In this document: one piece after another, positions 1 to 7,389 of the stretch
Layout: each line of letters opens with the position of its first letter
Numbering within the stretch: position 1 is the stretch's first letter
Origin: Pseudoflavonifractor phocaeensis
Lineage (GTDB): Bacteria; Bacillota; Clostridia; Oscillospirales; Oscillospiraceae
Assembly: GCF_016901735.1 (NCBI RefSeq)
Contig: NZ_JACLZC010000017.1
Span: forward strand, 1-46,108
Reading direction: 5' to 3'
Length of the DNA: 46,108 bases
Notes under the pieces: generated by a model
The model's database searches: none
The model's input: only the letters and a program-made list of their open reading frames with translations
What the model was told of the DNA's origin: nothing
Translations under genes and position numbers: made by a program

Positions 1-30
1 CGGCGGGGGAGTGCGATCCCCTCCCGTCTT

Positions 31-58
31 GTAGGGGCGACCCTTGTGGTCGCCCGCA
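31..58 (+). repeat. REP-like palindrome, copy 1
   Basis: A short imperfect palindrome: GTAG followed by GGGCGACC, the loop CTTGT, and GGTCGCCC. A second copy lies at 43811-43838 in the opposite orientation with the same loop. Near-identical GTAGGGGCG-type palindromes are, to my knowledge, frequent between genes in gut Oscillospiraceae, but that abundance cannot be checked here. The flanking bases at 6-21 form another small GGGGA/TCCCC hairpin. No gene is seen in 1-168. Confidence 0.6.
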
Positions 59-112
59 TCCATGCAGGCATTTTGACGTTTCCTGCAACACGTTCCACTT
101 TTTCGACAGACT

Positions 113-144
113 GACCGGCTCTCCAAAAGGGAGAGCCGGTTTTG
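113..144. terminator. Intrinsic terminator-like hairpin
   Basis: ACCGGCTCTCC and GGAGAGCCGGT form an 11-bp perfect stem around a short A-rich loop, followed by TTTT on the plus strand. It best terminates a plus-strand gene lying left of the window. It also sits about 25 bases beyond the stop of the minus-strand hydrolase and may help end that transcript, although the minus side lacks a T-run. Confidence 0.6.
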
Positions 145-168
145 CTGAAAGGAACCGAAAGAAACGAA

Positions 169-1974
169 TCAGGCCACCAGGGTAAAGCCGGACAGCGTCA
201 CCAGGCCGCAGAAGATGGCGGCCGGAATGGTGCCAATCCAGATGTTGCCGTATTTGCGGTAGAGGTAGGTCACCACGCCGGTGGTGCCGCCCATCATGTA
301 GCAGTAGCCAAAGGCAAAGTCCAAGGCGCCGCAGCTGGTGTTCTGGCCGGTGCCGTAGATGTCGATCTGGGGAATGAGGGTCTCGCCGGTGCCGATAATC
401 ATGCTGCCGCCATACTGGATGATGAGCAGAATGGCCAGGGCGGCGGCAGTCATCACGGTGTTGACCGCCACGGCAATCCACATATCCTTCCGCGCATTGC
501 CGGTGGAGGGGAGCACACGCTGCCCCATATTGCCCAGGAACATGACGGTAAAGATGATGAGGATGTAGGGAATGGCCCGCACGATGCGCATGGGGCTGAT
601 CTTCAGATAGGTGGACAGGTTCCACACCTGGTAGTTGATGCCCAGGAAGCCCTCGGCGGCCCACAGCCAGCTGAAGAGGAACACCACGCAGATGAGACCG
701 ATCAGCAGGCCCTTGGCCGGCTTGGTCCAGTCAATCTTGGTCTCGCCGGGGCCGCCCAGCGCATAATCGGCCAGGGTCAGCGTCGTACCGGCGGCTTTGG
801 CCTTGCGGGCCCGGAACACCATCCGCACCACGCCGATGGCGGCCAGACACAGCAGCCAGCCCATGATACCGTTGAGGTTGGTGGAGGTCAGGACCTTGGA
901 AATGGGGGTGCCCGCACCAGTCCACAGCATCACATAGGCGGAGACATAGACAAAGATCAGCGCGGGAATGACAATGCTGAAGAGCACATCCAGCACCCAG
1001 GCCTTGGCGCCCTTCTGGGGCTTCTTCTGGGGCACGGCATTGGCGGCGGAGGCAAAGAAGCCGTTCTGCATCAGCAGGTTGATGAGTGCGGCCAGGAGGA
1101 ACATCATGTCCACGCAGGCGATGCCGGAGAAGAGCTGCTGGGGCACCCACTGGGTCTCGTTGGCCGGGATGTCGATGGGGCTCTCATTGACGGCCTGCAC
1201 GAAGGAGATGATCTCCTCGATGGTGGCGCCGCTGATGTTGCCGGTCTGATGGAGGGTTTCGTCAATCTCGGAGTAGCGGAAGAGATAGCCGTTCCGGTCA
1301 TAATCCTGGCCGGGCTCAATGTCCACGCCCAGGCCGGCCATCTCACTGACGGCGTCGGTACAGGCGGCGGGATCGCCGATCATAAAGTAGTCGTACTGGT
1401 CAGCGGTGGATTTGATGATGCTGAAATTGGCGTTGACTTGCTCAAAGCCGCCGCCCATCTGCACCATGAAGGGGCCAAACACCTCACATACGCTGTGAAT
1501 GATGTCTGGTTCCGCGTCGTAGACACGGAGGCAGGTCTCGGTACCGGCGGAATAGCCGATGAGGTTGACCTGGTCGGGGATCACATAGGACAGGCTGTTG
1601 GCATAGCGGGTCACGGTAACCGCCTGGCTGGCGCGGTCCACCGAGGGGTCCGATTCGCCGCCGCCCTGCAGGTCGGGAGACAGGACCACATAGCCGCGCC
1701 GGGCCAGCTCCATGCTCCAGGTGTCGTTGGAGTGGGCGTGGTTGGAGCGGCCGTGCATGATGACCGCCACCGGGGCGGGGGTCTCATCCGTGGCGTTATC
1801 GGGGATGTAGATCAAGGTGCTGATGGTGCTGCCGTCTTGTCCGGTGAGATAGAGGCGCTGGATGGACACCTGTCCCCAGTTGCTCTGGAACCCCCAAATA
1901 AACACGGTGCAGACAAGCAAGATCGCCAGTGATAGGGCAAAAAATCGTACCGCATGGTTGTTTTTTTCCTTCAC
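169..1974 (-). CDS. Alpha/beta hydrolase fused to a polytopic membrane domain
   Basis: This 601-residue protein starts at a GTG preceded by AAAAGGAGAGG; an ATG 15 codons upstream lacks a good ribosome site. An N-terminal membrane segment (about residues 9-28) leads to an alpha/beta hydrolase domain. That domain shows the oxyanion-type HG at 74-75 and the nucleophile elbow GYSAG with Ser142. The second half holds about seven hydrophobic segments. The hydrolase half probably faces outside and acts on an ester, lipid or peptide substrate; no substrate can be inferred. The gene stands alone behind its own promoter with two operator-like repeats, next to a TetR gene that is the obvious candidate regulator. 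Hydrolase function is likely; the fused membrane half is unusual. Confidence 0.8.
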   Translation of the reverse strand: MKEKNNHAVRFFALSLAILLVCTVFIWGFQSNWGQVSIQRLYLTGQDGSTISTLIYIPDNATDETPAPVAVIMHGRSNHAHSNDTWSMELARRGYVVLSPDLQGGGESDPSVDRASQAVTVTRYANSLSYVIPDQVNLIGYSAGTETCLRVYDAEPDIIHSVCEVFGPFMVQMGGGFEQVNANFSIIKSTADQYDYFMIGDPAACTDAVSEMAGLGVDIEPGQDYDRNGYLFRYSEIDETLHQTGNISGATIEEIISFVQAVNESPIDIPANETQWVPQQLFSGIACVDMMFLLAALINLLMQNGFFASAANAVPQKKPQKGAKAWVLDVLFSIVIPALIFVYVSAYVMLWTGAGTPISKVLTSTNLNGIMGWLLCLAAIGVVRMVFRARKAKAAGTTLTLADYALGGPGETKIDWTKPAKGLLIGLICVVFLFSWLWAAEGFLGINYQVWNLSTYLKISPMRIVRAIPYILIIFTVMFLGNMGQRVLPSTGNARKDMWIAVAVNTVMTAAALAILLIIQYGGSMIIGTGETLIPQIDIYGTGQNTSCGALDFAFGYCYMMGGTTGVVTYLYRKYGNIWIGTIPAAIFCGLVTLSGFTLVA

Positions 1975-2009
1975 GACTGTTCCTCTCCTTTTCACACAAA
2001 TCTTCCGGG

Positions 2010-2055
2010 AAAATAACATGTTATTTTATGTACATAAGATATCATGTTATTTTAT
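2010..2055. promoter_or_regulatory. Double palindromic operator candidate
   Basis: A perfect 18-bp palindrome, AAAATAACATGTTATTTT, lies at 2010-2027. An imperfect copy (2034-2055) shares the CATGTTATTTTAT core 25 bases away and overlaps the -10 and spacer of the hydrolase promoter. The layout fits repression by the TetR-family protein encoded at 2228-2815, whose gene is the next one upstream. Binding by that protein is inferred. Confidence 0.6.
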
Positions 2056-2064
2056 AGTGGTCAA
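2036..2064 (-). promoter_or_regulatory. Promoter of the membrane hydrolase gene
   Basis: Minus strand: TTGACC (-35), 17-base spacer, TATCTT (-10). It overlaps one operator copy, and the second copy lies just downstream, so a bound repressor would block both polymerase entry and escape. The leader to the GTG start is about 55 bases. Confidence 0.65.
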
Positions 2065-2111
2065 GTAAAAATGAGCCGCCCGTGAAAATTGGTGAACTTC
2101 GTGCAGAAAAA

Positions 2112-2157
2112 AGTACAGCCTGCCTGTTTTGAGCATTTTTCTCAAACAGGCAGGCCG
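2112..2157 (-). terminator. Terminator of the TetR transcription unit
   Basis: On the minus strand GCCTGCCTGTTTGAG pairs with CTCAAAACAGGCAGGC around a short A-rich loop, followed by TGTACTTTTTTC. It lies about 70 bases past the TetR stop and separates that unit from the hydrolase promoter. Confidence 0.8.
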
Positions 2158-2227
2158 CTTTCTCTTTGATTTTTCAGTTTTTCAAATGTTTGTCAAACAA
2201 ATCACAATCCGCTGCTCCGCGCTTTTC

Positions 2228-2815
2228 TCAAAGGCCGTTGGCCGTGAGAACCATGGACACCATTTCCGCTACCTTGGTGTGGAGATCGTAGCTGGCGCGA
2301 TGGATGCACCAGTCGTACTCCACCCCCCGGGTCACCAGCATAAGGTCCTTGGCCAGCTCCTCCGCCGTACGTTCCGGCTTGCACCGGGCGGCGGCCATGG
2401 CCTCCTCCACAAAGGTGCACAGCAGGTCCATCAGCTCATCGCTCTCCCGCTTTTTGTAGTTTTTGGCAAACATGCGGTCCTCACTCAGGGCCCAGCCATC
2501 CTCCTCGATGACGTCGCAGAGATAACCGCCCAGCAGCCGGATGATCTTCTCTCTGGGCCGCAGCCCAGCCAGCATACCGGGCACCTCCTGGGAAAGCCAG
2601 AGCTCCTTTTCCCGGGCACGGTAATTGAGGATATCCGCCTTGCTTTTGAAGTGATAGTAAAAGGAGCCGGTGGTCAGTCCCAGTTCCCCCACGATCTCCC
2701 GTATTCCCACGTTTTCAAAGCCCTTTTCCCGAAACAGGCGGTTGGCCGTCTCAGCCAGCGCCCGCTTGGCCTCCTCTGCTTTGGGCATGGATGTAAGATG
2801 GACCAGCTTCGGCAT
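2228..2815 (-). CDS. TetR/AcrR-family transcriptional regulator
   Basis: A 195-residue repressor. A typical TetR N-terminal helix-turn-helix is visible: a helix rich in Ala and Arg, a GFENVG turn, IREIVGELGLTTGSFYYHF as the recognition part, then a divergent all-alpha ligand domain. AGGAGG lies 9 bases before the chosen ATG; an ATG two codons earlier forms an ATGA overlap with the phosphoesterase stop but is only 3 bases from the Shine-Dalgarno. It is the last gene of a three-gene unit with the phosphoesterase and nucleotidyltransferase. The likely target is the double palindrome in front of the membrane hydrolase. The inducer is unknown. Confidence 0.88.
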   Translation of the reverse strand: MPKLVHLTSMPKAEEAKRALAETANRLFREKGFENVGIREIVGELGLTTGSFYYHFKSKADILNYRAREKELWLSQEVPGMLAGLRPREKIIRLLGGYLCDVIEEDGWALSEDRMFAKNYKKRESDELMDLLCTFVEEAMAAARCKPERTAEELAKDLMLVTRGVEYDWCIHRASYDLHTKVAEMVSMVLTANGL

Positions 2816-2817
2816 GG

Positions 2818-3714
2818 TCATGTGCCTCCTGTCGCCGGACTGTCCGCCTGCGCGCACAGCTCCAGTATCATTACCTCCGGCGGATTGCGGAACCGGGGCA
2901 GCCGCTCCAGCTGTGTTCCTAAACCGCTTGTTATCGCCAGAGTGATAGTATCCTTTTTGTAAATTCCATGGATATATTGGGGAAAAAAGCCCTGGTCGCC
3001 GCCGTACAGTCCGCCCAGGAAGGGAAGCACCACCTGGCCCCCGTGGTTGTGGCCGCTGATAACCAGGTCCACATCCCAGGTCACCGACGCCGCGCCGAAG
3101 ATAAAACTGTCCGGCCGGTGGGACAACAGGATCTTACAGGCGTCTGTGTCCTGAAACTCCGTCAGAAAGCCGTAGACCGCCGGGTCCATGCGGTCCGGGT
3201 CGCAGCTGTTTTTTGCATCCAGGGCAAAGGCATATTCATAGAGTCCACCCAGCCGGACATGGGTCTCTCCCACCGTCAGATCTACATATTCCTTTTCCAA
3301 CACCACGGCCCCCGCCGCTTCCAACTCGGCCCGCAGCGCGGAGGTCCCAGCCTCCAGATACATCAGCTCATGATTGCCCCAGGCGTAGTACACCGGCGCC
3401 ACAGCGGACAGCTCCTCCACCAGAGCGCAGACCCGCCCGCTGCCGTCTGAATAGCCGTTGAGCATATCTCCGTCCAGTAAAATGAGGTCGGGGGCCGCAC
3501 CGGCCACCAGGTCGGTGAGCTGGCTGTTTGCCTCTCCGTACGTCATATCGTGGAGGTCGGACAGCACCGCCAGCCGGACCGGCGACGTCACACCGTCCAG
3601 AGCCACGGTGAACCGGTTGACCACGGGATTGTGGTAAGAGCGCCACACCTCCCAGGATCCCCGGACCGCCAGCAAAAGAAAGAGCAATGGTAATACAAAC
3701 CGTATTTTTTTCAT
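2818..3714 (-). CDS. Membrane-anchored metallophosphoesterase (YkuE/YaeI-like)
   Basis: A 298-residue calcineurin-like phosphoesterase. An N-terminal membrane segment (about residues 4-20) precedes the metal-binding motifs in family order: DLH (Asp53, His55), GD (82-83), GNHE (113-116), a SHRPD-type histidine and SGHNHGG. It probably hydrolyses a phosphoester or pyrophosphate at the membrane; relatives include UDP-diacylglucosamine-type and YkuE enzymes, so substrate is uncertain. The ATG overlaps the stop of the upstream nucleotidyltransferase as ATGA, and its own stop abuts the TetR gene. A second enzyme of the same family is at 24095-24919. Confidence 0.88.
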   Translation of the reverse strand: MKKIRFVLPLLFLLLAVRGSWEVWRSYHNPVVNRFTVALDGVTSPVRLAVLSDLHDMTYGEANSQLTDLVAGAAPDLILLDGDMLNGYSDGSGRVCALVEELSAVAPVYYAWGNHELMYLEAGTSALRAELEAAGAVVLEKEYVDLTVGETHVRLGGLYEYAFALDAKNSCDPDRMDPAVYGFLTEFQDTDACKILLSHRPDSFIFGAASVTWDVDLVISGHNHGGQVVLPFLGGLYGGDQGFFPQYIHGIYKKDTITLAITSGLGTQLERLPRFRNPPEVMILELCAQADSPATGGT

Positions 3715-4937
3715 CCAATAACCCGATATTTTTTCAAAAGTTCCACGCGCCGCTCGCCGATTTCCACGCTCTCCTGAGAGGCGCCGGGCTGTCCCCTGTT
3801 CTCGGCGGTGTAGCGGGCGATGCGCTGTACCCAGGCGGCCGGCAGCAGCCATGGATTTTCCCGCAGATAGGGATAGGCGCCTTGCAGCTCTCTGGCGCTG
3901 GGAAAGACGGTATGGAGCAGCCGGGAGGAGCGATGGGACCCCTCCCCCTCCTCCACGGCGTGGAGGGTCATCAGGCTGCTGTGCTTGCGCTGTTCGGTGC
4001 TGCCGCCGTAAATACCGCCGTCCAGCAGATCCTCCAGCAAAGGCTGGCAGTCCAGCGTACCGTCAAAGCCCGCCATCCAGTCCGCCGCGCCCTGGGGATA
4101 GGGGCCGAGACCCAGATAGTTCCGGCCGATCTCCAGAAGATTGGCGGTAAAAAGGTCCGCCCGGGTCTCCTCCAGGGCGGCTATCAGCTCCGGCCAGCAC
4201 AGCGCCTCCCCGTGGGCCATGGTAAAAAGGCAGATGTCGCACACCTGCCGCACCCCGAACCCGGAGTGGAGAAAATGCTTCAAGCTGTGGAGAATCAGGT
4301 AGAGCAAATGGTCCTGGTGGCAGAGGGTTCGGTATTCCATCCCCTCCGCCGTTACTTTCACGGCCCGTTGGGCGCTGGCGTCAAAGTAGCGGTTCCAGCC
4401 GCCGTAGGCGGCCGAAGCGGCGGAAAACAGGGTACGGTGGAGCTCCAGATAAAGTCCCGTCTCCCGGCTGAAGCAGGAGACCACCTGCTCCTCATCTGCC
4501 TTTCCGATGGTGAGCCCGCACTGCTCCAGCACCTGAAGGGCTCTGGGCATCTCCTCCGGCGGGAGGAGCAGGTCCTCGTCGGCGGACACCCGCAGATCCG
4601 GTTTGGGGTACAGCGCCCGGCAAATAAGTCCCTTGACCACCAGCGGATGTACATTTGCCTCCTCCAACCGGCGGTATACCGTCTGAAAGGCCTTGGTTTT
4701 GCGCACCTGGGCGCTTACCGTCTGGAACACCACGCCCCGCAGCCGGGAAAGCATTTCCGGGTCCCGCTGCCGCAGCGCCGGCGCCAGGGCGTCCATGGCC
4801 AGGGGAATCACCTTCTGCTCTCCCGCCAGCCGCCATAACGCCTGCCAATCCTCCGGACGCTCCAACGTCACCGGACAGGGCTGCCCGGTCAGCGCCCCCT
4901 TTATTCCCTCCAACAGTTGGAGCTGATATGCTTCCAT
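3711..4937 (-). CDS. Nucleotidyltransferase-family protein (NTP_transf_5 type)
   Basis: 408 residues from an ATG with GGAGGG seven bases upstream. The segment VVKG...LY...DLRVSADEDLLL matches the uncharacterised nucleotidyltransferase family (Pfam NTP_transf_5), where a Lys-Gly and a D-x-D-L-L cluster mark the fold. Members are commonly found in lasso-peptide and other RiPP clusters with PqqD proteins, HPr-kinase-like proteins and ABC exporters. Exactly those neighbours occur here on the divergent and converging units. Whether it modifies a peptide is not established. It heads the minus unit with the phosphoesterase and TetR gene, back to back with the peptidase/exporter unit. Confidence 0.78.
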   Translation of the reverse strand: MEAYQLQLLEGIKGALTGQPCPVTLERPEDWQALWRLAGEQKVIPLAMDALAPALRQRDPEMLSRLRGVVFQTVSAQVRKTKAFQTVYRRLEEANVHPLVVKGLICRALYPKPDLRVSADEDLLLPPEEMPRALQVLEQCGLTIGKADEEQVVSCFSRETGLYLELHRTLFSAASAAYGGWNRYFDASAQRAVKVTAEGMEYRTLCHQDHLLYLILHSLKHFLHSGFGVRQVCDICLFTMAHGEALCWPELIAALEETRADLFTANLLEIGRNYLGLGPYPQGAADWMAGFDGTLDCQPLLEDLLDGGIYGGSTEQRKHSSLMTLHAVEEGEGSHRSSRLLHTVFPSARELQGAYPYLRENPWLLPAAWVQRIARYTAENRGQPGASQESVEIGERRVELLKKYRVIG

Positions 4938-4970
4938 GCTCTTCCCTCCCCGCCATTCCGTTTGGAATTT

Positions 4971-4999
4971 ATTGTACCACGAAGGCCCCCGCCTGTCCA
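4971..4999 (-). promoter_or_regulatory. Promoter of the nucleotidyltransferase unit
   Basis: Minus strand: TGGACA, 17 bases, TACAAT, with an extended -10 TG. It sits about 35 bases from the nucleotidyltransferase ATG and is divergent from, and about 20 bases away from, the plus-strand promoter at 5019-5047. Confidence 0.7.
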
Positions 5000-5018
5000 C
5001 CGCTCCTCTTGACAACGG

Positions 5019-5047
5019 TTGACATTTGTACGAAAGATTGCTAAATT
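5019..5047 (+). promoter_or_regulatory. Promoter of the peptidase/exporter unit
   Basis: TTGACA, 17 bases, TAAATT, followed about 50 bases later by the peptidase ATG. Back-to-back with the nucleotidyltransferase promoter, so both units could be co-controlled from this 158-base divergent region. Confidence 0.7.
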
Positions 5048-5095
5048 ATAGAGGAAACCTGACGCTTGTTGGGCAATTTATTTTCGGAGGCGTTT

Positions 5096-5587
5096 ATGGA
5101 CCATTCCCCCAGGATCGTGGACAACCAGACCTTTCTGCCCGTCCTCATCGAACTCATCGACCAGGGCCACACCGTGGCCCTTACCATTACCGGCCACAGT
5201 ATGACCCCCTTTCTGGTCCACGGTCGGGACCAGATCCGCTTTTGCCGGCCTGACCGTCCCCTCAGGCGGGGCGACATGGCCTTTTTCCGCCGAAAAAACG
5301 GCGCTTACGTCATGCACCGGGTTTGCCGGGTGGATGAAAACGGCTGCTACTATCTGGTGGGAGACGAGCAGATCCTGCTGGAGGGCCCCATCGCACCGGA
5401 GCAGGTGTTCGGCCTGGTGGTGCAGGTGTGCCGCAAGGGAACGTGGATCGGCCCGGGGGATTTCTGGTGGGATTTCTTTGCCGGTCCCTGGCTGAATTTG
5501 CTCCCCCTTCGTCCCGTCCTGCGGCGCGTCTATGCGTTGGCGTTCCGGCTCTGGAAAGGAGGGCGCGCCCATGAAACACAGGCATAA
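5096..5587 (+). CDS. S24/S26-family signal-peptidase-like protein
   Basis: 163 residues; ATG five bases after CGGAGG. The sequence GHSMTPFL gives a nucleophile Ser35. RRGDMAFF and MHRV follow (His74), then YYLVGD (89-90). This order matches S26 signal peptidases of the Ser/His (SipW/archaeal-like) type rather than the Ser/Lys bacterial LepB type. A hydrophobic stretch lies near residues 105-140. Such small S24/S26 proteins accompany many RiPP and lasso-peptide clusters, where leader cleavage is suspected. It overlaps the following ABC exporter gene by 17 bases, which suggests coupled production. A role in maturing the peptide encoded at 11716-11955 is inferred. Confidence 0.78.
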   Translation: MDHSPRIVDNQTFLPVLIELIDQGHTVALTITGHSMTPFLVHGRDQIRFCRPDRPLRRGDMAFFRRKNGAYVMHRVCRVDENGCYYLVGDEQILLEGPIAPEQVFGLVVQVCRKGTWIGPGDFWWDFFAGPWLNLLPLRPVLRRVYALAFRLWKGGRAHETQA

Positions 5588-7355
5588 AAAAAGGACCGTG
5601 CTGGGCTCCGCCGCACTGGGCGCCCTGCTGGAGCGCATCCAGACAGGCACCTTTGGAGAATTGCTGGAGGACTGGCGGTGGATCTTCCACTATACGAAGC
5701 GCTATAAATGGGCGGTGCTTCTTTACGTAATTTTGGGCGTGCTCAGTTCCTCTTTGGGGCTGGTGTCTGCGGTGGCCAGCAAGTATACCATCGACATTAT
5801 CACCGGCTATCAAACCTCCAGACTGGCCTTGATGCTGGTACTGATGATCGGTTCCGCTCTGTTCAGTCTGGCTTTGCGCAGCATCATCTCCCGGGTGTCC
5901 ACCAAAATCAGCCTGGTGGTCAACAACGACATCCAGGCCGCTGTCTTTGAAACGGTGCTGGATGCCGACTGGCTGTCTCTCAGCCGCTACGCCAACGGCG
6001 ACGTCCTCAACCGCTTCAACAGCGATGTGAGTACCGTGGCCTCCAACGCCGTCAGCTGGCTGCCCAATCTGCTCATTGCCTTCTATACCTTCCTGGCCAC
6101 CTTCTGCGTCATCCTCCACTATGACGTGACCATGGGCTTTCTGGCCCTGGCCAGCGCGCCGGTGCTGCTCCTCTCCTCCCGCTTTCTGCTCAGGCGGATG
6201 CGCACCCATAACGAGGCCGTCAAGGAAATGAACAGCACTCTTATGACCTTTGAGTCGGAGACCTTTTACAATCTGGACACCATCAAGAGCTTTGGCCTGA
6301 TGAAGCGCTATGGCATCCGGCTGCGGCGCTGGCAAAATAAATTCAAGCGGCTCAGCTTGGAGTATAACCTTTTTACCATTCAGACCGAGGCGCTCCTTTC
6401 CCTTTTGGGCTTGGGGGTACAGATGGCCGTCTTTGGCTACTGCCTCTATCTCCTCTGGTCGGGTCAGATCGTCTACGGCACCATGACCCTTTTTATCTCC
6501 CAGAGCGCCAGCCTCTCGGCTACCTTCAGCAGTCTGGTGGAGGTGGTGCCCTCCTTTTTGTCCAGCGCGGTGTCGGCCCGGCGCATCCGGGAGCTGACCC
6601 AGCTGGAGCCGGAGCCCCACATCTCCGCCAGCAGTCAGCTGGACCCCTTGGCGGTGGACGGCTTTCAGGTGTGTATGTCCGGGCTGACCTTTTCCTACGG
6701 TCAGGGACCGGTGATCCGGCAGTCGGACTTCATCGCCCGGCCGGGAGAGATCGTGGCCCTGGTGGGCCCCTCCGGCGAGGGTAAGACCACCATGATCCGC
6801 CTCATGCTGGGCCTGGTCCGCCCGCAGCAGGGCCGGGTGTATTTGAAAGCCCACCAGGGCTTCGAGGTGGAGATGAATGCCGAGACCCGGCACCTCTTCT
6901 CCTATGTACCCCAGGGAAACACCCTCCTTTCGGGCACGGTGGCGGAAAACCTGCGCATGGTGCGGGAGGACGCCACCGACGAGGAGCTGGAGGAAGTCCT
7001 GAAACTCTCCTGTGCCTGGGAGTTTGTCTCCCTGATGCCGGAGGGACTATACAGCCGCCTGGGCGAACGGGGTCGGGGCCTTTCGGAGGGCCAGGCCCAA
7101 CGCCTGGCCATCGCCCGGGCCCTCCTCAAGGACGCCCCGGTCCTGCTGCTGGACGAGGCCACCTCCGCCCTGGACGTGACCACCGAGCGGCAGGTGCTGC
7201 GCAACATCATCCGCCAGCGGCCCAACAAAACCTGTATCGTCACCACCCACCGCCCCAGCGTACTCAATCTCTGCCAGCGGGTCTACCGGGTGATGGACGG
7301 CCAGGTCACCCAGCTGTCCGAGGCCCAGTCCAGCCAAATGGTTATGGATTTTTGA
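5571..7355 (+). CDS. ABC-type exporter, fused permease and ATPase
   Basis: A 594-residue half-transporter. The N-terminal part holds about six membrane helices (residues 45-330). The ATPase part shows Walker A GPSGEGKTT (399-407), an intact signature LSEGQ (504-508), Walker B VLLLDEATSALD (Asp528, Glu529) and a switch histidine in TTHRP. It is of the peptide/lipid/drug exporter class and probably works as a homodimer. No C39 leader-peptidase domain is present, so cleavage would need a separate enzyme such as the overlapping signal-peptidase-like gene. The internal ATG at GGAGGGCGCGCCC is the chosen start. Export of the modified peptide is the most economical role given the setting. Confidence 0.88.
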   Translation: MKHRHKKRTVLGSAALGALLERIQTGTFGELLEDWRWIFHYTKRYKWAVLLYVILGVLSSSLGLVSAVASKYTIDIITGYQTSRLALMLVLMIGSALFSLALRSIISRVSTKISLVVNNDIQAAVFETVLDADWLSLSRYANGDVLNRFNSDVSTVASNAVSWLPNLLIAFYTFLATFCVILHYDVTMGFLALASAPVLLLSSRFLLRRMRTHNEAVKEMNSTLMTFESETFYNLDTIKSFGLMKRYGIRLRRWQNKFKRLSLEYNLFTIQTEALLSLLGLGVQMAVFGYCLYLLWSGQIVYGTMTLFISQSASLSATFSSLVEVVPSFLSSAVSARRIRELTQLEPEPHISASSQLDPLAVDGFQVCMSGLTFSYGQGPVIRQSDFIARPGEIVALVGPSGEGKTTMIRLMLGLVRPQQGRVYLKAHQGFEVEMNAETRHLFSYVPQGNTLLSGTVAENLRMVREDATDEELEEVLKLSCAWEFVSLMPEGLYSRLGERGRGLSEGQAQRLAIARALLKDAPVLLLDEATSALDVTTERQVLRNIIRQRPNKTCIVTTHRPSVLNLCQRVYRVMDGQVTQLSEAQSSQMVMDF

Positions 7356-7389
7356 TACATTCTATTTTGGGGATAAGGGAGGATATGCT

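Noticed and set aside
142..1932. Plus-strand open frame opposite the membrane hydrolase
   Set aside because: Composition rich in Gly, His and Ala with no domain; the minus strand gives a clear hydrolase with ribosome site and promoter.
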